A stretch of DNA of 64,000 bases from Phormidium tenue FACHB-1052 (GCF_014696675.1 NZ_JACJQN010000001.1:744001-808000); one strand, 5' to 3'. Shown: positions 38,709-47,488, counted from the first letter of the stretch. Notes: a model not told the origin generated them from the sequence alone. Translations and numbers: made by a program.

Positions 38709-39872
38709 ATGTCAGAACGAGCGTATTGGGTGGCCTGGGCTCAGGCCCACGGCCTTGGCCCAATTTTGTTGAAGCGACTGTGCAGCCACTTTGGCACCCT
38801 ATCCAGCGCCTGGCATGCTGATGGAGCTGACCTGCTAGAGGTAGAAGGTATTGGCCTGGGGACGGGGGCCAAGCTGGTGGAGTATCGGCAGAAAATTTCT
38901 CCGCTAGAGCTACTGGCCAGCTACGAACAGCAGCACTCCAATTTTTGGACACCAGCCGATGCGGAGTACCCAGCCCTACTCTACGAAATTACTGACCCGC
39001 CACCGCTGCTGTTTTATCGGGGACAGCCTGAGTTGGCCGCTGCCCTGCGCCTGGTGCCATCGGTTGGGGTGGTGGGCACGCGCAACCCATCGGACTACGG
39101 CCAGCGCTGGACTCGCCGTCTGACTCAGCAACTGGTGACCCACAATGTGATTGTGATCTCGGGGCTGGCCAAGGGGGTCGATCGCTACGCCCACCAGCAG
39201 ACCCTAGACAGCCACGGTCTCACCATCGCGGTGCTGGGGACGGGGGTTGACCAGGTTTACCCTCTGGTCAACCGCGATCTGCACGATCGCATTGCCCGCC
39301 ACGGTCTGTTGCTCAGCGAGCACCCCGACGGCACTCCCCCCGATCGCGCCCACTTTCCCCGCCGCAACCGCATCATTGCCGGGCTCAGCCGAGCGGTGGT
39401 GGTGACCGAGGCCCCGGCGCGATCGGGGGCACTGATTACAGCGCAGTTGGCCAATGACTATGGCCGCGATGTATTTGCGGTACCGGGGTCGCTGGATAAC
39501 CTCAACAGCGAGGGTTGCCTAGGGCTGATCAACCAGGGTGCCCAAATGATTTTGAACGACATGACGCTGATCGCCGCTCTCGGCCAGATGCCCCAGATCG
39601 GCAGTGAATCGGCGGGCGATGCCTTGACGGGAAAGGGCGATTCGCGAAGCGATCCGTCCCGGAATCGCCCAACCGTAAGTCCCCCGGTGCTGCCGCCCTT
39701 ATCCCCAGTTATGGCCCAGGTAATAGCCGCTATTAGCGACGAGCCGATTTCCCTCGACGGCCTAGTGCAGCAGCTGGCCCAGCCCACCGGGGAGGTGCTG
39801 GCCACCCTCGTGCAGCTAGAGCTGATGGGTCTGGTCACCCAGCTGCCGGGCATGCGTTACCAGCGCGGTTAG
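38709..39872 (+). CDS. dprA: DNA-processing protein DprA
   Basis: DprA binds incoming single-stranded DNA and loads RecA during natural transformation. The 387-residue protein has an N-terminal helix-hairpin-helix/SAM-like region, the Rossmann core (VGVVGTRNPSDYG, VISGLAKGVDRYAH, PRRNRIIAGLS, ARSGALITA, VFAVPG) and a C-terminal winged helix. Between the core and the winged helix is an unusual GKGDSRSDPSRNRPTV segment encoded by an inserted interspersed repeat. The stop overlaps the convergent FHA gene by four bases. Confidence 0.95.
   Translation: MSERAYWVAWAQAHGLGPILLKRLCSHFGTLSSAWHADGADLLEVEGIGLGTGAKLVEYRQKISPLELLASYEQQHSNFWTPADAEYPALLYEITDPPPLLFYRGQPELAAALRLVPSVGVVGTRNPSDYGQRWTRRLTQQLVTHNVIVISGLAKGVDRYAHQQTLDSHGLTIAVLGTGVDQVYPLVNRDLHDRIARHGLLLSEHPDGTPPDRAHFPRRNRIIAGLSRAVVVTEAPARSGALITAQLANDYGRDVFAVPGSLDNLNSEGCLGLINQGAQMILNDMTLIAALGQMPQIGSESAGDALTGKGDSRSDPSRNRPTVSPPVLPPLSPVMAQVIAAISDEPISLDGLVQQLAQPTGEVLATLVQLELMGLVTQLPGMRYQRG
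39635..39670. repeat. Palindromic repeat inserted in the dprA coding sequence
   Basis: GGGCGATTC (39635-39643) and GAATCGCCC (39662-39670) bracket a GCGAAGCGATCC core. This is an interspersed repeat type I know from cyanobacterial intergenic regions; here it sits in frame within dprA, in the linker before the winged helix. Confidence 0.75.
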
Positions 39873-40447
39873 ACGTCGTGCCACACCGATTGGTCGCAGC
39901 GCTGCTGCAAAAACTCGAACCGCAGGCTGCCTAGCTTCACCAAGTCGCCGTCTTGCAGGTAGTGGCGCTGGGCCGGAGCCAGGCGGCGACCATTCACCCA
40001 GGTGCCCCCATTGCTGCCCAGGTCGGTGAGAAAAAAACCCTGCACTGGGTCAAAGTTGAGGGCCGCATGGCAGTCGGCAATCCCCGGCTGGGGCATGGGC
40101 ACGGCGCAGCGGCGACTCTGCCCCAGCAGCCAGCGGGTGCTGCACAGCGTGACCTGAATGGCGCGATCGGCGTTGATATTGGTGCTGAGAAAGGCGCGAT
40201 CGGTGGCCACAATGCCCTGCACATACCAGTCGGTGCGGTAGCAATGGTTTTGGGCCGTCAGAATGGGGTCAATAATATCGGCCACTTGCTCTAGGTCATA
40301 GCTCAAGTTGCGAAAGAGCGTATCTAGCATCCAGGGAGGCGAAGTGATTCCCGTTGGGGTCACTTCGCGAATCGCACCATTACCTGCTTGGGGAACAGTG
40401 CTAAATCGCTGATCTGGATCGGCAGAAAAGAAGGGGGAGGAAACCAT
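39869..40447 (-). CDS. FHA domain protein
   Basis: A 192-residue protein. The N-terminal 90 residues have no recognised domain. The C-terminal half is an FHA phosphothreonine-binding domain (RRCAVPMPQPGIADCHAALNF, then LTDLGSNGGTWVNGRRL and LQDGDLVKLGSLRFEF). FHA domains usually read Ser/Thr kinase signals; no kinase is nearby. The conserved Ser/His of the first loop appears as ADCHA. It converges on dprA with overlapping stop codons. Confidence 0.88.
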   Translation of the reverse strand: MVSSPFFSADPDQRFSTVPQAGNGAIREVTPTGITSPPWMLDTLFRNLSYDLEQVADIIDPILTAQNHCYRTDWYVQGIVATDRAFLSTNINADRAIQVTLCSTRWLLGQSRRCAVPMPQPGIADCHAALNFDPVQGFFLTDLGSNGGTWVNGRRLAPAQRHYLQDGDLVKLGSLRFEFLQQRCDQSVWHDV

Positions 40448-40857
40448 AACAAACCGTCGTTTTACCGCTAACTACGTCTCTAAAACAGGTCATTTATCAA
40501 CCGCAGCCTGGGCCGTAGCCTTATTTGGAAGGGGTGGGGTTGGGTGTAACCTGGCTTATGCACCTGCCCAAAGTTCAACAGGTAACGTTGGGCGTTGTAG
40601 AGAAACTCCTTAGGGACTGTGAGAATCACATGTGACGATTTTCCTCAGGTGCCTCGCCCAGTCAGGCTTGGCTCCTGCCATTAAACTGGGTTTCTACAGT
40701 AGGCACAATGCCGGGGCTAGGGATGCTTATAAAAGCTTTATAGTTTCTCCGCAAATCTACCGTTGAGCTTTAATCCGCTACTGGCACCGGCAGAGTTTGG
40801 CTCTACTCTGCTATATCATCGGAGGGTTCATTAAATGCCTGGCCAGGGTCTAACCCC
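40448..40857. other. Intergenic region between divergent genes
   Basis: About 410 bases separating the FHA gene and the acyltransferase, read in opposite directions. I found no RNA gene, strong dyad or small open frame that can be supported. Two promoters are expected. Confidence 0.35.
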
Positions 40858-42270
40858 GTGAACCCCTCCACCCGTGCTCAGCCACCGTTGAGCTTTATTC
40901 CCCCCGAGTTAGATACTCGGGTGCTAGCCCTGGTGCGCCTGGGGCTACCCTACTGGATGCGCTGGCGAGAACAGGTTCAGCACGTAGAGGTGGTCAACGC
41001 CGAGGGGCTGGTGCAGTTATTCAAAGCATTTGATGCTGGAGAAACCCGGTTTCTACTGGCCTTCCGCCATCCCAGCCCGCTCGACTCATTTTGCATAGGA
41101 CATTTGCTGTGGTATGCGGTACCCCAGCGAGCCCGAGAATTGGGTGTTGAGCTCAAGCGCCCGGTTCACGTGCACTTCATCTACGATCGAGGCATTCCCC
41201 TTTGGGCTGGTGCTTGGGTCGGCAAGCTCTACGCCAAACTGGGCGGCACCCCCATCCAGCGGGGCAAAGTCGATCGCCAGGGGCTGCGATCGGCCCGTCA
41301 TTTGCTGGCCAATGGGCAGTTTCCCCTCGCCGCTGCTCCCGAGGGCGGCAACAACGGCCACACCGAAATTGTCAGCCCCCTAGAGCCAGGGGTGAGCCAG
41401 ATGGCCTTTTGGTGTGTCGAAGATTTGCACAGCCAGGGACGCGCAGAGCAGATGGCGATCGCCCCTCTGGGCATCTCCTACCGCTACATCACACCGCCCT
41501 GGCGCGAACTCGATCGCTGGCTCGATCGCCTAGAGCAGGAGACTAGTTTGGCTCCACAGAAGCATCTCTACCCGCCCGGCGACACCTCTAAAACCGCCAT
41601 TGAGCAGCGCTATCGTCGGCTCTCCGACTTGGGTGAGCGTCTGCTCACCCTGATAGAAAATTATTACCGCCGGGTATATCGCGTGGCGCTTCCCGTAGTC
41701 GATTCTAGCGATCGCCTCGATGCTACGCCCCCGACTAACGCCCTGAGCAATCGCCTCGAAGCCCTGATGAATGCGGCCCTACAGGTGGCTGAAAGCTATT
41801 TCCAGCTCCAGCCCAAAGGCAGCTCCATTGACCGCTGCCGCCGCATTGAGCAAGCCGGGTGGGAGCATATCTTTCGTCAAGACGTTGCGGGCAACCCACG
41901 ACTGTCAGCGGTGGAGCTGGGGCTGGCCGATCGCGAGGCCGAAGAAGCCTCCCTGCGCATGTGGCACATGCGCCTAGTGGAGAGCTTCATTGCCGTCACG
42001 GGCCAGTACGTACGCCAGCGGCCCTCCGCTGAGCGCTTTGCCGAAACAGTGATGATTCTGCGCGATACGGTGTGCTTAATCCAGGGCAAAAACCCCTTCC
42101 CACGGCCCAAGCTGGGGCCACAGCGGGCGGTGCTCACGGTGGGGGAGCCGATCTCGGTGAGCGATCGCTGGCCCGCTTACAAAGCCAACCGCAAACAGGC
42201 CGTCGCCCAGCTCACCGCCGACCTGCAAGCGTCGCTAGAAGCCATGATTCCCCCGCCGCCTTCGGTATGA
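40858..42270 (+). CDS. 1-acylglycerol-3-phosphate acyltransferase-like protein
   Basis: A 470-residue member of the PlsC/LPLAT superfamily. The catalytic block is FRHPSPLDSF (Hx4D type), with the glycerol-phosphate-binding region AAPEGGNNGH about 90 residues later. The C-terminal 200 residues are an unusual helical extension ending in VGEPISVSDRW, itself a PlsC-like block. No transmembrane helix is obvious. The start is GTG at 40858. The ATPase gene begins 29 nt after its stop, so the three genes to 45.6 kb may form an operon. Confidence 0.8.
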   Translation: MNPSTRAQPPLSFIPPELDTRVLALVRLGLPYWMRWREQVQHVEVVNAEGLVQLFKAFDAGETRFLLAFRHPSPLDSFCIGHLLWYAVPQRARELGVELKRPVHVHFIYDRGIPLWAGAWVGKLYAKLGGTPIQRGKVDRQGLRSARHLLANGQFPLAAAPEGGNNGHTEIVSPLEPGVSQMAFWCVEDLHSQGRAEQMAIAPLGISYRYITPPWRELDRWLDRLEQETSLAPQKHLYPPGDTSKTAIEQRYRRLSDLGERLLTLIENYYRRVYRVALPVVDSSDRLDATPPTNALSNRLEALMNAALQVAESYFQLQPKGSSIDRCRRIEQAGWEHIFRQDVAGNPRLSAVELGLADREAEEASLRMWHMRLVESFIAVTGQYVRQRPSAERFAETVMILRDTVCLIQGKNPFPRPKLGPQRAVLTVGEPISVSDRWPAYKANRKQAVAQLTADLQASLEAMIPPPPSV

Positions 42271-42299
42271 TGGGCTAGGTTCTCTACGAGGCTGGCGCG

Positions 42300-43580
42300 G
42301 TGAACGACCTCTATCAGCGGTACATCGACACCTACCGCAAACTGAATCTGTTTCCGCTGCTCAAGTCAGAGGATATTGAGCGGTTTCGCATTACCCACAG
42401 TGCTGAAACCCTGGCCCGGCTGCGCAGCGCCATTGTCGCCAGCGAGGCCAACGGCAAGCTGATCTTTACGGGGCATCGGGGCTGCGGCAAAACCACCCTC
42501 CTCAATGAACTGGCCCTAGAGGTTCGCAAGCGGGGTCTGTTCGTCGAGTTTTTCTCCATCGCCAATATGGTGGAGATGTCGGATGTGAACCATATCAATA
42601 TTCTCTATGCGATCGCCCTGCGGCTGCTGCGACGAGCTATCCGCAACGATGTGCCGATTCCTGAAAGCACCCGCGAGAGCCTAAAGAGCTGGTTTACCCA
42701 AACCAAGTCAGTCACCTACACCGATCAGCTCAAGAAAGAGACTGCCCTGGGTGGCGACTTTTTCAAAGTGTTTACCGCCAAACTGCAAAAAGAAGACTCT
42801 TTTCGCCAAGAGATTAAAGAGACCTACGAGCGGCGGGTGTCTGAGCTGGCTCAGCACATCGATCTGATTGCCGCCGCCATTCAAACCGCTACGGGCAAGG
42901 AAGTCTTGGTGATCATTGATGATCTGGACAAGCTCGATCTGGGCGTGGTGGAGCCTATCTTCCGCGACAACATCAATGCCCTCTTTTCCCCTCAAATTCG
43001 CATTCTGTTTACCATTCCCATTGCGGTAGTGCGTGAGCCAGAATTGGTCGAAATTTTAGAAACCCAAAGCTCGATTTTGCTGCTCTCGGTGACCAAATTT
43101 TTTACCCGCGATGCCTCTCACCAGCCTGATGCCCAGCCCATAGAAGCCAACGTGGCCCGACTGCAAAGCATGCTAGAAAAGCGCATCGATGCCGACTTGA
43201 TCGAACCCGAGGTGATGCGGCAAATGGTATTGCTCAGTGGTGGTGTGCTGCGCGAACTGGTACGGCTGGGGCAAGAATGCTGCCGCGAATGCATGCTGCG
43301 CTTTGAGCTGGAGCCTGAGATTCGCGAGGTGAAAATTGACAGCGAGATTTTGGCCGCCGCTGTGAGAGAACTTCGCAAGCAGTACGCTCGGCCCTTGGGC
43401 AACAACCTCTACGAACTGTTGCGGCAAACCTACGAGTCGTTTACGCCGCCCGATACAGGCGATCCTAAGTTTTTAGAACTCCTCCACGGGCTGTATGTGT
43501 TGGAATATGAGAATGATGATCTCTGGTACGACCTACACCCCTTGGTAACTGACCTGCTAAAGCGCAAAAAACTGATCTAA
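42300..43580 (+). CDS. P-loop ATPase (AAA/STAND-like) paired with a TPR protein
   Basis: A 426-residue ATPase starting at GTG. Walker A is FTGHRGCGKTTLL at about residues 57-69; Walker B is EVLVIIDDLDKLDL at about 199-212. A charged helical insert (QLKKETALGGDFFKVFTAKLQKE) lies between them, and the C-terminal part (after residue 290) is helical and winged-helix-like, ending in LHPLVTDLLKRKKLI. This is the plan of KAP/STAND-type regulatory ATPases. No effector domain is fused. The adjacent TPR-membrane protein is the natural partner. Function unknown; a stress-sensing or defence role is speculation. Confidence 0.78.
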   Translation: MNDLYQRYIDTYRKLNLFPLLKSEDIERFRITHSAETLARLRSAIVASEANGKLIFTGHRGCGKTTLLNELALEVRKRGLFVEFFSIANMVEMSDVNHINILYAIALRLLRRAIRNDVPIPESTRESLKSWFTQTKSVTYTDQLKKETALGGDFFKVFTAKLQKEDSFRQEIKETYERRVSELAQHIDLIAAAIQTATGKEVLVIIDDLDKLDLGVVEPIFRDNINALFSPQIRILFTIPIAVVREPELVEILETQSSILLLSVTKFFTRDASHQPDAQPIEANVARLQSMLEKRIDADLIEPEVMRQMVLLSGGVLRELVRLGQECCRECMLRFELEPEIREVKIDSEILAAAVRELRKQYARPLGNNLYELLRQTYESFTPPDTGDPKFLELLHGLYVLEYENDDLWYDLHPLVTDLLKRKKLI

Positions 43581-43584
43581 CCCA

Positions 43585-43619
43585 CAGATCCCAAGGTTCT
43601 TTGAGAACCCTGGGATCTG
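43585..43619 (+). other. Strong hairpin between ATPase and TPR genes
   Basis: CAGATCCCA and GGTTCT on the left pair with AGAACC and TGGGATCTG on the right around a 3-nt loop. No T-run follows, so it is not a standard terminator. It may stabilise or process the mRNA and set the ratio of the two proteins. Confidence 0.7.
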
Positions 43620-43635
43620 CTCCCCGGCACCGCCT

Positions 43636-45585
43636 ATGCCCCCAGCCGACCTCTCACCGTTGAACGATCGCGAGTATCGCAAACTGCTGCTGACGCTGAC
43701 GCTCAACAGCCAGCAGCTCGACTTGCTGGTGGCCATTACAGACGATCGCAACCTACAAGACCAACTCATCACCGCCTACGAAACCGATCTGAGAGACCAG
43801 GGCATTGCCCCCCTACGCGCCCGCCTCGACCCCAAGCGCCCCAGCCTGCGCGCCACCCTAGAGGAACTGGTGGCCCAGACTCCGGCTCTGCAAAATGGGG
43901 AACCCGCTGTGGTGACGGTGTTGAATGCAGGCGAGCTGCTGGGGGTGCGCCTGAGCGACGAAAAATCTGAGCAGGAGAAGTTTTTCTTTTCGTTGCAGTG
44001 GACGCGGGAGGCGCTGCGAAATTTTGCTTTCCCGATTGTGCTGTGGTTACCGGATGCGGTGGCTACCCGCCTGGCCCAGCAGGCCCCCGACTTTTGGAGC
44101 TGGCGCGGCGGTGTATTTGAGTTTTTGGCGGAAGCGCGTGTGCCAGAGCGGGGTGGGATGGTGCCGCTGCCCAACCGCGATAGAGCAATGGAAGAACCCA
44201 GTAGCACAGTTGCCATTGAAGATCTGCAACAGCAGATTGCTCAGCTAGAGCAAACCGCCCCAGAATCGCCCCTGCTGATTACGCTCTACAACAACCTGGG
44301 CGAAGCCTATGAAGGCAAGTACAACTACAAGCAGGCGCTAGAGCTATACGAAAAAGCCCTGACTCTGGCTGAGGCCAAAGCCGACACGCCTGGGCAAGCT
44401 AAATCACTCTTTAATTTGGGGAATGCGCTGAGATATTGTGGGCGACCTTTTCAAGCGGTGGACTATTCTCAGCAAGCGTTGATCAAGTATCAAAAGCTGG
44501 GTGATCGCCAATGCGAGGGCGCTTCATTCGGTAATTTAGGCCTTGCGTACAATGCGCTGGGCCAATACCCCCTGGCAATTGAGTACCACCAGCAGTCGCT
44601 GGCAATCGCTCGCGCGATTGGTAATCTCCGAGGCGAGGCCGCTTCTCTGGGCAATTTGGGTCTTGCGTACGATGCGCTGGGCCAATACTGCCAGGCGATT
44701 GAATACCACCAGCAGAACCTAGCGATCGCGCGGGAGATAGGCGATCGCCGCAGCGAGGCCAATTCGCTGGGCAATTTGGGTCTTGCTTACTATTCGCTAG
44801 GGCAAGATCAACAAGCGATTGAGTATTATCAGCAACAGTTAGCAATCACACGGGAGATTGGCGACCGTCGAGGCGAGGCCGCTTCGCTGGGCAATTTAGG
44901 TCTTACGTATAATGCGCTGGGCCAATACTCCCAGGCGATTGAATACCACGAGCAGAACCTGGCGATCGCGCGGGAGATAGGCGATCGCCGCAGCGAGGCC
45001 AATTCCCTAGGCAATTTGGGCAATGCGTACAATCGCCTAGGAATGTTGCCCCAAGCGATTGAGTACCACCAGCAGAGCTTAGTGATCGCGCGGGAGATAG
45101 GCGATCGTGCAAGTGAAGCAGGTTCTTTGTGCAATTTAGGTTTGGTATTGAACTCTCTTGGAGAGTATCAACGCGCTATTAAGTATTTTCAAGAAGCTGT
45201 AACTATTGCGCATGAAATTGGCAAACGTAACTTTGAAGCCAATTCTCTTTTTAGCTTTGGCAATTCTCTAGCCAGGGTTGACCAAAAATGGGACGCCCGT
45301 CAAGCCTATGAAGCAGCCAGAGCACTATTCCAAGATATGGGTTTACAGAAAGAAGTTGAAGACTGCGATCGAGCCATTTATAACCTTGGTCAGATAGTTG
45401 TAGCCGAACCCAAGCACGCCCCAACCATTGGCGAACCACCGCCCAAAGACCCAGATTGGCTCGCCAAGTCTATGCCGACCCCACCACCCACCACCCTATC
45501 TACTCGCCCTCAAAAGTTGCCAGTCACCGTATGGTTTGTGGTGGGTATGGGGCTGGCCGGGTTGCTGTGGAGGCTCCTGCAATAG
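43636..45585 (+). CDS. TPR protein with degenerate N-terminal domain and C-terminal membrane anchor
   Basis: A 649-residue protein. Residues ~1-175 resemble a domain seen in cyanobacterial STAND/TPR proteins (LQWTREALRNFAFPIVLWLP, QQAPDFWSWRGGVFEF); it lacks a Walker A motif. Residues ~195-590 carry about nine 40-residue TPRs of the kinesin-light-chain type (ASLGNLGLAYDALGQYxxAIEYHQQ, LAIAREIGDRR). The end is a Pro-rich linker and one hydrophobic helix (WFVVGMGLAGLLWRLL), a tail anchor. The repeats are very similar in DNA. It follows the ATPase gene by 55 nt; its stop codon lies in an inverted-repeat element. Confidence 0.82.
   Translation: MPPADLSPLNDREYRKLLLTLTLNSQQLDLLVAITDDRNLQDQLITAYETDLRDQGIAPLRARLDPKRPSLRATLEELVAQTPALQNGEPAVVTVLNAGELLGVRLSDEKSEQEKFFFSLQWTREALRNFAFPIVLWLPDAVATRLAQQAPDFWSWRGGVFEFLAEARVPERGGMVPLPNRDRAMEEPSSTVAIEDLQQQIAQLEQTAPESPLLITLYNNLGEAYEGKYNYKQALELYEKALTLAEAKADTPGQAKSLFNLGNALRYCGRPFQAVDYSQQALIKYQKLGDRQCEGASFGNLGLAYNALGQYPLAIEYHQQSLAIARAIGNLRGEAASLGNLGLAYDALGQYCQAIEYHQQNLAIAREIGDRRSEANSLGNLGLAYYSLGQDQQAIEYYQQQLAITREIGDRRGEAASLGNLGLTYNALGQYSQAIEYHEQNLAIAREIGDRRSEANSLGNLGNAYNRLGMLPQAIEYHQQSLVIAREIGDRASEAGSLCNLGLVLNSLGEYQRAIKYFQEAVTIAHEIGKRNFEANSLFSFGNSLARVDQKWDARQAYEAARALFQDMGLQKEVEDCDRAIYNLGQIVVAEPKHAPTIGEPPPKDPDWLAKSMPTPPPTTLSTRPQKLPVTVWFVVGMGLAGLLWRLLQ
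44521..45240 (+). repeat. Tandem 120-bp coding repeats (TPR units)
   Basis: Six consecutive 120-bp units encode 40-residue TPRs. The unit at 44641-44760 and that at 44881-45000 differ at only about eight of 120 positions, pointing to duplication of a two-unit (240-bp) block or gene conversion. Confidence 0.85.
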
Positions 45586-45751
45586 GGTGCATTCGCGACC
45601 CCAAACCCACTCCTCCAACCATAAATCCTTGCTCCGCAATGCACCACTGCCCCATCACGAGAATCCCAATATCCGACTCCCTGCTGTGCATTGCGACGAG
45701 ACGAAGGTGAAAGGGTTGCAGCAGGGGCGATCGCGCCGCGAATGCACCCTA
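45583..45751. mobile_element. MITE-like inverted-repeat element at the TPR gene 3' end
   Basis: TAGGGTGCATTCGCG at 45583-45597 is repeated inverted at 45737-45751, bounding 169 bases with no coding capacity. The GTAGGGTGCATT terminal motif is familiar from dispersed cyanobacterial repeats. The left end supplies the TPR stop codon. Confidence 0.7.
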
Positions 45752-45755
45752 CAAT

Positions 45756-45944
45756 TCACCCTTTGAAGGCGACCCCAGTGGAGCGCTGCTTGGCTGCTAG
45801 AAGTCGCTGGCGCATCGTCTCGCTCTTAAGCAAATGCTGAGTCTCCAGTTCGCTCAGAATATCCCGCCAAAGCTGAATGGAGAGAATCACTCCAGTGACC
45901 TCTCCCTGGTCATCAGAAACGTATTGCACTTGGGGGTCATTCAT
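45756..45944 (-). CDS. Putative orphan antitoxin-like protein
   Basis: A 62-residue protein (MNDPQVQYVSDDQGEVTGVILSIQLWRDILSELE, in part) resembling short antitoxins of the Phd/RelB kind: a beta-rich N-terminus with VxGVILSIQLW, then a charged helix. The frame extends 17 codons upstream, but this ATG is preferred. No toxin follows: the next 170 bases downstream are the inverted-repeat element, which may have replaced a partner gene. The assignment is tentative. Confidence 0.5.
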   Translation of the reverse strand: MNDPQVQYVSDDQGEVTGVILSIQLWRDILSELETQHLLKSETMRQRLLAAKQRSTGVAFKG

Positions 45945-46003
45945 AGCGGTTAGCGATCGCTCTATCTGTTTGCAGTTTAACAGGAGTCCTTTCAAGACAA
46001 TCG

Positions 46004-46576
46004 CTACGGGACAATTGGCATCACCGTAGGCAGCGCGGCCAAAATGGCGTTGACTTGGTCGGTGTAATCGGTCTCAGCCATGGCAGGTATGCTATTCCCC
46101 ACCGCTACCGATTCGCCAATTTCAACCCAAGAACGGCAGCCGTTGTACCCAGCATGGCGGGGCAGCACCAGCGATGCATCTAGTCGATAGGCTCGAAGCA
46201 ACAGCCCATAGAGGGGGCGATCGGGTTGCCAGTTGAGCCGTTCTGCCACAAATTGCTCATTCCACACCAGGTAGGGCAGCAGGGCCACCACCTCTGCCTC
46301 TGCGCTGAGGGGCAGGGCGTGGGTAATGGTCGCCCACCCGTCAAACCGCACTTGGTCATCGTGAGCGACTTCCTCGGTGATCAGGGGTCGAAAGGCATCC
46401 TTCAGCAAGGCTGCTTTTTGATGTTCTGTGGTGGGCAGCAGCAACACTTGCCGCGCCGCCAGCGCAAACTGCCCCTTGGCTTCGCGAATGCCGCCCTTAC
46501 GCAGCAGCAAGATGGTTTCGCCCTGCAACAGAGCCGTAACCGCAACTTGCCATTCCTTTAAAACCCACGACACCAT
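46004..46576 (-). CDS. DUF1802 family protein
   Basis: A 190-residue soluble protein matching DUF1802, found mainly in cyanobacteria: WVLKEWQVAVTALLQGETILLLRKGGI at the N-terminus, FWLFPT-like region replaced here by QVLLLPTTEHQKAALLK, and YNGCRSWVEI near the C-terminus. The function is unknown. The HAD hydrolase gene ends 26 nt upstream on the same strand, so the two are probably cotranscribed. Confidence 0.82.
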   Translation of the reverse strand: MVSWVLKEWQVAVTALLQGETILLLRKGGIREAKGQFALAARQVLLLPTTEHQKAALLKDAFRPLITEEVAHDDQVRFDGWATITHALPLSAEAEVVALLPYLVWNEQFVAERLNWQPDRPLYGLLLRAYRLDASLVLPRHAGYNGCRSWVEIGESVAVGNSIPAMAETDYTDQVNAILAALPTVMPIVP

Positions 46577-46602
46577 AGCGTTTGCTCTCCATCGTTATCG
46601 GG

Positions 46603-47361
46603 TCAGCCGAACTCAGTCTCGGCAGTTAAATCATCCCACTGGCTTAAAACTAGGGTGGCACCGGGCACGGGCGATCGCCCCCAGGGCTCAGATACCGACA
46701 CAAACCCTGCGGCTTTAGCCTGTTCTGCCAAGGCTAGATCGACCCAGCTATCGCCGACAACTAGGGTGTGCGCGACTGAAACCTGGAGGTGATCGCACAA
46801 TACCCCCAGCAGCGTCGGATCCGGCTTCGGCGGATCCTCTGGCCCTGTCCCCTGCCACTCATCTACCCAGGGCAGCAGCTTGTAATAGGTCAAAAATTCT
46901 TCGACGAAGGCCGGGCTATCGGACGACAGCACGCCAATTTTGAGAGGACTCTGGTGCAACCGTTCTAGCATAGCCGCCGTACCTTCAAAAGGTGGGGTAT
47001 AGGCCGCCTTGCCGTTGCGGGCTGCATTCACCGCCGCAAAGCAGTCCGCCACCCACTCCGTAGCCTGCGCTAGGGAATGCCCCGCCTTCACCAGCACCGT
47101 TACCGCCCCCTGCTTATTGGCCTCGCGGGTGCCCGCCGCCATCAACCCGTCGGGGTCAATGCCGTGGGCAGAGACGCCAAAACAGTCTAAAAGGGCTTGA
47201 ATCAAGTCATCCCCCGCCCCCGCTGCCGCTGCGCAGGCCGCTGCCCGTGCCAGAGCCGTGCGCTGCAACAGATGGTGGGAGTTAGCCAAAGTGCCGTCTT
47301 TATCGAAGACAATCGCCTGCACGTTAGCGATCTGCTGTTGCCCGCACTGCACCCCAACCAT
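46603..47361 (-). CDS. HAD superfamily hydrolase, phosphoglycolate phosphatase-like
   Basis: A phosphatase of about 252 residues. Motif I is AIVFDKDGTLANS (nucleophile and acid/base Asp), motif II is IGVLSSDSP, motif III/IV is PKPDPTLL and VVGDSWVDLALA. A helical cap lies between motifs I and II. The substrate may be phosphoglycolate or another small phosphate ester. The frame is open to a GTG at 47388, but GAGG lies eight bases before the ATG at 47359-47361, so the latter is preferred. The product may include extra N-terminal residues. Confidence 0.85.
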   Translation of the reverse strand: MVGVQCGQQQIANVQAIVFDKDGTLANSHHLLQRTALARAAACAAAAGAGDDLIQALLDCFGVSAHGIDPDGLMAAGTREANKQGAVTVLVKAGHSLAQATEWVADCFAAVNAARNGKAAYTPPFEGTAAMLERLHQSPLKIGVLSSDSPAFVEEFLTYYKLLPWVDEWQGTGPEDPPKPDPTLLGVLCDHLQVSVAHTLVVGDSWVDLALAEQAKAAGFVSVSEPWGRSPVPGATLVLSQWDDLTAETEFG

Positions 47362-47488
47362 TCCTTCATCCTCAAGCACTGACATCACAGAGTTTCGTTA
47401 GAAATTCGCCGAAAAAAATAGCTTTCAAGCTCACCCACTATCCTAGATAATGGGAAGGTTTTGAAATTTCAACTATAAGCAGTTCACT

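Noticed and set aside
44521-45240. Regular 120-bp repeats that might be taken for a CRISPR or non-coding satellite
   Set aside because: They are in-frame TPR codons with typical consensus residues; repeat length and lack of unique spacers exclude CRISPR.
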